Notes under the pieces: generated by a model | Seen by the model: only the letters and a program-made list of their open reading frames with translations | Databases searched by the model: none | What the model was told of the DNA's origin: nothing | Shown here: piece by piece, positions 58,400 through 64,000 of the stretch | How positions within the stretch are numbered: the first letter of the stretch is position 1 | Layout: every line of letters begins with the position of its first letter | Translations under genes and position numbers: made by a program | DNA from: Alisma plantago-aquatica | Lineage: Eukaryota; Streptophyta; Magnoliopsida; Alismatales; Alismataceae | Assembly (NCBI GenBank): GCA_963693085.1 | Contig: OY856409.1 | Span: 1,537,603,072 to 1,537,667,071, forward strand | Length of the DNA: 64,000 bases | Reading direction: 5' to 3'

Positions 58400-59671
58400 A
58401 CTTGTGAGCCTTCTTTGAATTTTGTTAGTAATGTGTGAATAAGTTTGATTTGCGATACGACCATGAATCACCGATACACCTAAATAAACACCAAGATCAT
58501 ATGTGGCTATCATAATGGCTTTATAACAGATCCGTCTCTACAACATTGTAGGAACCATCTTGGAAAGAAATATCATACTCTTTCATGTTGGGATGGATTG
58601 CCCGAACGCTTCACCAAAAGTATTGAAACACTACGGAATTGTGTCTATGCGATTCATATCTGCCCTTGAGAATAAGAGAGCATCAACTACAAATGCTGCA
58701 TGTGAAATAGATGGACCATGTGGGGACAATTTAATAGGTTTCCAAAATGAATTGTGGACATTATCGTGTATTAATTTGCTAAGATGATTCAGAAAAAGAA
58801 CAAATAAATAAGGTGAAAGAGGATCACTTTGATGTAGACCTCTTATAGATCTAAAACTTAGTAAAGTGTCTCCATTACATATCACAGAAATACAACCTCC
58901 ACATATCAAATTCACAATATAAGGTACAATATTATTCTGAAGATCAACTTTTGTTAGGGTATCCGGGATGAAAAACCACGTCATCATGTCATAAGCTTTT
59001 TCAAGATCAATCTTGATAGCAATTAAAGGAGTAGTTCATGAACAACACATATTATGGATAAGATCCTAAACCAGAAAATATTGTCTGTAATATGTCACTT
59101 AGGAATAAAGCTAGATTGCTCCGTGAAATCCAATCATCCATGCATTGTATTAATATGCTGACAATAATTTGAGATATAAGATCGAGGCATACAGTATGCA
59201 AGGAAATAGGCTTTAATTGAGAACATTGTGTAGGATTTGGACTTTTAGATTTAATATCAGAAGGACATCACACAATTCATCAGGAATATGATAGCCTTGT
59301 AAACAGTGATGTACAATTTGAAGAATTGATTCTTTAATAGTGTTCTAGTTACTCAACATAAACTCGACATTTATTCCTTTAGGTCCTAAAGTATTGTTAT
59401 GTCCCATTGAATTAAGTGTATTATACACTTCTAGTTCTAATGGCATCTGAGCATGGATCATCCACTGATATGGATTAAGAAGACCACAAATTCCATGAAC
59501 CCTAAGAAGGGACAAGGATGAAGAAGTATGATCCGACATAAACATTTGTTTTAAAAAGTCCCTTACATGTTGCTTTAAGTGGAAGGGATCTAGAATATCA
59601 TTTCCATTTTCATCTAAACATATGTGACTTTTAAAAAAGGAATAAAAAGAGAGGTATAAGCATCCCATCAT
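58400..59671 (-). pseudogene. LINE reverse transcriptase
   Basis: NTLNSMGHNNTLGPKGINVEF (family LxxMxxxKAPGPDG) at about 59360-59420. RSIRGLHQSDPLSPYLFVLFLNHLSKLI (family GxRQGDPLSPYLF) at about 58760-58850. The FADD box position reads AAFVVDALLFSRA, so the catalytic pair is lost. Confidence 0.85.
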
Positions 59672-60101
59672 GGAGCCATTGGATATGGGATTTATGTTTC
59701 AGGTCAACAATCTCTTTAGAAATCAAGGCATCATGTTGTTGTTGAAGGTGATTACAATAAAAATCCTTTTGTGATGAGAATTAATCCACAAGCACAACCT
59801 GAAGAGTAGTAATACATTTTTATAAATGATGCTTTGCACTTCATTGTTGCCGACGTGTGTTTTGGTCCCAATGAATAATATGTTTCAAAACTTAATGAAC
59901 TAGCGAGAAGTCACCGGTTACAGGCCTAACCTCTGACATCATATTTTTGAAGTTTATGTATGAGTTCCAACTAACTTTTGTTTGGAATATAGAATGAAAT
60001 GAACTTCATTGGGATTTTAAAAACTAGATCAGATTATGATCTGATTGAATTCATGTCAGATAATGTACATGGTACATGTGTTGGCATGGAGAAAATGAGA
60101 G

Positions 60102-60670
60102 TTAACTAGAACTCAACAATTTTTCATGAAGGATTCCAAATTTATATGCAAAAGTATATTCAGAGAAACCAAAATCAGTAAGATCACATTGCATCAAGCA
60201 ATCACTAAAATGAGAAGCTTCAATGAACTGGACTATGTTGTTTCCTATTTTCTCCAATGGTGGCAACATTACATTAAAGTCACCAACAACTATCCAAGAA
60301 GTATGCATTAAAGAATCAATACAAAATATTTGACTCCACAGTAAATGTTGAAACTAAGGTGAATGATGTGCATAAACAAAAGTGATGAAGTAATAACTAT
60401 AAACAAAGCAGTGTAGGTATTCACATTGACTCTCCACCGATTCGACCTTAGTGTATAAGGGATGCCAAAGAATCCAAATTCCACTAGAGAATTCCCAGGC
60501 CTCAATCCTATGGGAGTGTGCAAAACCTATCCACTCAATGACTAAGTCTACGAATGTTCTAGATATATGAGGCTCAAGAACAAAAACTATCTTAGGTTTG
60601 TGAACAAGTATCAACTATATAAGACGATCCTGAAAAAGATCATTACCAATACCCTAGACATTCCAGAAAA
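60102..60670 (-). pseudogene. LINE AP-type endonuclease
   Basis: Starts VDILFWNV then a stop, then GIGND (family LxWNxRGxG). KPKIVFVLEPHIS follows (family KPDIxxLxET), then EFSSGIWILW and WIVVGDFNVML (GDFN box), and ending CDLTDFGFSEYTF. It nicks target DNA in active elements. Several stops. Confidence 0.82.
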
Positions 60671-61291
60671 GTATGTCAACCATCTTAAGACGTCAAAATT
60701 AATCTCTACATGAGAGAAAATCTCTAAATCCTGAAGTAACTTTACATGACCCCATGTTAAGTAAGGAGGTAACTTCATTTTGCCACTAGAATTCCTCATT
60801 TCTGACCCAATTTTCCTAGAATTAGAGAGATTAGAGGGAGAACTATGAGAAGGTACAACTTCAATAGAAGAGATAATATCCATAATAGAGGTACCATCCT
60901 TATGAGGAATAACTTCATCCAATTCTAGATTAACCATTGTATGAGACCTATGGGCTACAATAGTAGATCTATAGTCCATTCATGGTGGATCGACATGAAC
61001 CATAGATGGTGTAACCTCCTTATTATTCTTTGAATGTAAGTTTTGGGCAGAAAAAGAAGACTTTCATTTACCATTCCATATTTTTGGCAGTGGTTGATGT
61101 GGAGGATAAGAGATTGACTCCTAAAGATTGGGGGTGTGGGCCTCAGCTTCAACTTCATTAGCAGAAAGAGATGCAAAATGGTTACACTGTAAACGCTGAT
61201 TGTGAATTGCCTCCTTTTGTTTACCCTTTTGTTGTGAGAAATTCCTTTCATTTTGACGAGAATGAATATTTCGACTATAATGCACTTGCCA

Positions 61292-62627
61292 TCAATCCTC
61301 ATTAGGAATCCAAACTAGCCCAGAATCATCTATGTTCTTTGTCAGAACTAGTTCCATGGGTGGTTGTTCACGTGTGAGTGAGGCACATTCTCCTTGATAG
61401 TGTCTGAGTTTTCCACATGATAGGAAAATCATAGAAAGAGATTCACATTCAACTCTATATTCCACACTCTCAATAAGTATAGTCGGTGACATAGGAACAA
61501 CAATATCAATTTCTACTACAATCCTTGGAAAATGGCTTCTTGTAATATTCAATGCATGAGAATCAATTCGGAACAATTTCCCTTGTACCTGAGCAATCTA
61601 TTCAAAGACATATCAGTTATATAGATGAATCAATATGTCCATGATTCTTGCCTAAACAAAAATACAGTCCGGTAGCCCCACTGATGTCATGAAATCTGGA
61701 GACCATTAAGAAACTTCCAAAAACTGACCATGGACCATATATTAGAGCATGATCATTATGCTTCTCACATGAAAATTGGATAATAACATTATTCAGACAT
61801 AGTTCATAAGTTTTCCAACTTGCAATAAGCTTCCACAAGGATTTCAACTTATCACACAGAGTAAGATAACCCACACTACGACCAATAATCTTAACCACAA
61901 CTGAGTATGACCAAGGTTTTTGAAGGATACAATGAGCATCATCAGTAAGTCAGACTTTAGATTGTCCAAAAGTATTTGCAAAGTAAACATCATTAGGATT
62001 AAAGTCATAGAAATTACCCTCATCCAAAAAAGAAGCTTCTGAATACCAATTTTTGGCAATTGCATCCCTAAAACTCTTAGGGAATGTACTTTTAAAGGGT
62101 GATCGTTCAGACTTAGAGCTAGATTGATGATGCAGGTGATGCATATAATCATCATTATGGAGCGATTCAGAAGAGTTCTTTCTATCCAAAGGATTTGAAG
62201 CCCCAGAAGTAGAGGTTTGATTCTCATGTACCACCTTATAAGTGAACTGGATTTCCATATCTTTTAAACAATGTACACTTGATAATTCCTGAAGCAGAAT
62301 GAGAGAATTATCCTTTTGTATTTTTGACTCTAAAGGACCTTGAAGTGGTTGTACTAGATCCATCTCTTCTATAGTTGTAGACAAGGATGCCAGAATTGTA
62401 AGCCCATCTACAAATTCTTGATCATGGTCCTCATCCAAGAGACCCATCACAATGTCATCATCCCCTTTGCATCCCCTTCCAGACCTACCATGGCCGAAGA
62501 ACCTTCCCTGACCACCATAATCACCATGACAAGCACTCATGACATGAAGCATTTTGTCGCTCTCCATTCTTTTTCCCAAAAAGTTCCAAGCAGCTTTATT
62601 ACATGCTTTTTGGTACTTTGAGTGCAT
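61292..62627 (-). pseudogene. LINE ORF1 with DUF4283 and degraded zinc knuckle
   Basis: The N-terminal 225 codons (62627-61953) have Gly/Arg-rich text and a C-terminal YSEASFLDEGNFYDFNPNDV. A stop follows, then DUF4283 (61898-61617): VVKIIGRSVGYLTLCDKLKSLWKL and IYGPWSVFGSFLMV. A zf-CCHC_4-like region (61576-61292) reads MIFLSCGKLRHYQGEC, lacking the first Cys. ORF1 proteins bind LINE RNA. Confidence 0.8.
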
Positions 62628-62640
62628 TTATTAGTTCTTT

Positions 62641-63860
62641 GCACCTAGAAAAAATGTGAAACAGTCGAATCAACATTAAATGTTGTGTATATGGGGTGAA
62701 AGATACATACATACTAACTTGCATATTTGAAAGATTTGAAGAAAGAAGAAAATAAAAAGATACTTGTACTTAGAGTGAGAATCAAGCAAACCACTTCTTT
62801 TAAGCATGCCTTTCATCCAGTTGCACTATTAAGTGTGTCACCAACTTCTTACTTTTATGTTGGGCCCTACTACCCCTAGGGCTATGGGGATGTGTTGACC
62901 TTAGTGTTAATAGAGAGAGAGAGAGTATATATATCTCACTCAGTAGCAACAACCCATATCTTTAATTATGTTCTTGATGTTATGGCAAAGGCATAATACA
63001 ATAATATGCATCCAAGAACTTTACACAAATATGGCATCCAATATTTCATATTTAATGCACACAAGCAAAACTAGTCATATACTTATAGTCCCACGTACCT
63101 GGTGTATCAGATACTGATTCCAAAATACCAACCATTAAAGATAATCCCTAAACCTAAACCTAGATTATAAACTAAAACAACAAGTTCTTGAAAAAGGTGA
63201 TTAAAAATATATGAAAATCACAGGTAATTTTTTTCCTTTTTCTTTCTTCACAATTTTCTCAAACCAATGTAACATCAAGGACATTACATTTAGATATAGC
63301 AAATCTTATTCAACTCTAGTTAAACTAGAATCAAATCTTACTTCTCACATACAATTCAGTTTACATCAAATACATGTACATGAAGAACAAACTCAATCTA
63401 CAAGCCATATGGGGAAAGAGAGAGTACATGGACATTCCAATCTATCTAGATTATGCTTTTTATATCTTCTTTTCAACACTCTCTCCTATGGATAAAATCT
63501 TACCAAAAAACAATGGAAACAACCTCATCAGACTCATATAGAGATTTAATGAGTGGATACCTCCCACTCAAGCTAGGTACATGCATCAACATCATATTAA
63601 CTATAATGAACTTAAAAGAAACTTAAAGATATTGAAAAGTCTAGGAATTACTTCTAGCATCTAATGAAGTCCAGATTATGATAATGATCTAATCAATATG
63701 GTAGGTAATCCTTAGACCAAATAAAACTTTGAAACATATTTTAGAGCATGTCTACAAACAAATTAGTAGATACATCTTAGCTTAGATTAATAATCCTTTA
63801 GTACAAGTAACAAGTCAAGATATAAACATTTGAATCAATACATAACATTAACATCATATT
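62641..63860. other. AT-rich sequence, nothing recognised
   Basis: A short GA/TA microsatellite lies at about 62910-62935. No supported coding region; the longest frame (63211-63495) has no family resemblance. Confidence 0.6.
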
Positions 63861-64000
63861 TTTGACACCCCACCATCCGGACCACGAATACATATTGTCC
63901 TAAAGTTGAAGTACACATAAAATATATCTATCAAACAATGCTATCAGATGACAAGCAATACAAATCATTTTCAAAGTGGAAATAAATCCCAACAATCACT
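63861..64000. repeat. Possible gypsy LTR edge at the window end
   Basis: TTGACACCCCACCATCCGG resembles the TATAACACCCC left end of N. The window ends before it can be tested. Confidence 0.3.

Larger units (their letters stand above)
56890..62640 (-). mobile_element. L1-type LINE, near full length but decayed
   Basis: Minus strand order: ORF1 (62627-61292), endonuclease (60670-60102), RT (59671-58400), zf-RVT-like region (57900-57600), RNase H (57150-56890). This is the plant L1 layout. A 3' poly(A) and target duplication were not found, so the ends are approximate. Confidence 0.8.

Noticed and set aside
1..64000. Integrated plant pararetrovirus or other viral sequence
   Set aside because: All RT regions carry copia, gypsy or LINE signatures. 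No movement-protein or coat-protein resemblance was seen.
1..64000. tRNA or rRNA genes
   Set aside because: Only tRNA-complementary primer-binding sites of retrotransposons were found, no cloverleaf-length match.

Overview
This window reads as intergenic DNA from a large, repeat-rich flowering-plant genome. I recognise no host protein-coding gene, tRNA, rRNA or prokaryotic feature. Almost everything that can be identified is a decayed plant transposable element: Ty1/copia and Ty3/gypsy LTR retrotransposons (chromovirus-like and Athila-like), a CACTA DNA transposon and an L1-type LINE. All coding regions carry stop codons, frameshifts or deletions. AT-rich DNA, CpG-poor decay and nested insertions fit a heterochromatic or pericentromeric setting. 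The species cannot be named from the sequence.

Layout. (1) 1-1033 and 9226-11458, minus strand: two halves of one Athila-type third-ORF ('putative plant transposon protein') remnant, E1. It is split by a complete copia element, C1 (1039-9220, minus strand), with paired 707/706-bp LTRs and a perfect 5-bp target duplication CTTTA. C1 has an odd 3' end: a 1.1-kb fossil of a different copia LTR, followed by a second pol tail, a second polypurine tract and then its own LTR. (2) 11459-15956: LTR-type non-coding DNA with GACCGCGGTC-rich clusters at both ends, and in the middle a block with a TATA box and six degenerate ~155-bp tandem repeats. (3) 16120-22918, minus strand: Athila-like gypsy G1, with 5' LTR, gag, protease, RT, RNase H and integrase; the gag start and primer-binding site are deleted. 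(4) 23781-about 42550: chromovirus-like gypsy T (minus strand). Its 3' LTR is split by copia S (24503-37168, plus strand), whose gag is in turn split by a solo LTR N (27916-31814). T's truncated second LTR preserves the pre-insertion site of S. (5) 42551-43468: a short GC-richer island of unknown origin. (6) 43469-about 48490, minus strand: CACTA transposon with a TNPA-like second gene and the C-terminal part of a TNP2-type transposase. (7) 48491-53241: 3' remnant and 3.17-kb LTR of a plus-strand chromovirus-like element, which lies inside the LTR of G2, an Athila-like relative of G1 (53242-56270, plus strand). (8) About 56890-62640, minus strand: L1-type LINE with ORF1, endonuclease, RT, zinc-finger and RNase H remnants. 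(9) 62641-64000: AT-rich DNA, ending in a possible LTR edge.

How the parts relate. The elements explain one another by homology. C1 and S are the same copia lineage, so C1 identifies what S has lost. G1 and G2 are the same Athila-like lineage, so G2 shows what G1's 5' deletion removed. The two T LTRs date the S insertion relative to T. I did not find a new cellular system. The most unusual items are the mosaic 3' end of C1, the arrays of palindromic GACCGCGGTC motifs upstream of a gypsy TATA box, the 155-bp LTR-borne tandem array, and the repeat-coding ORF and tandem hairpins in the C1 leader.
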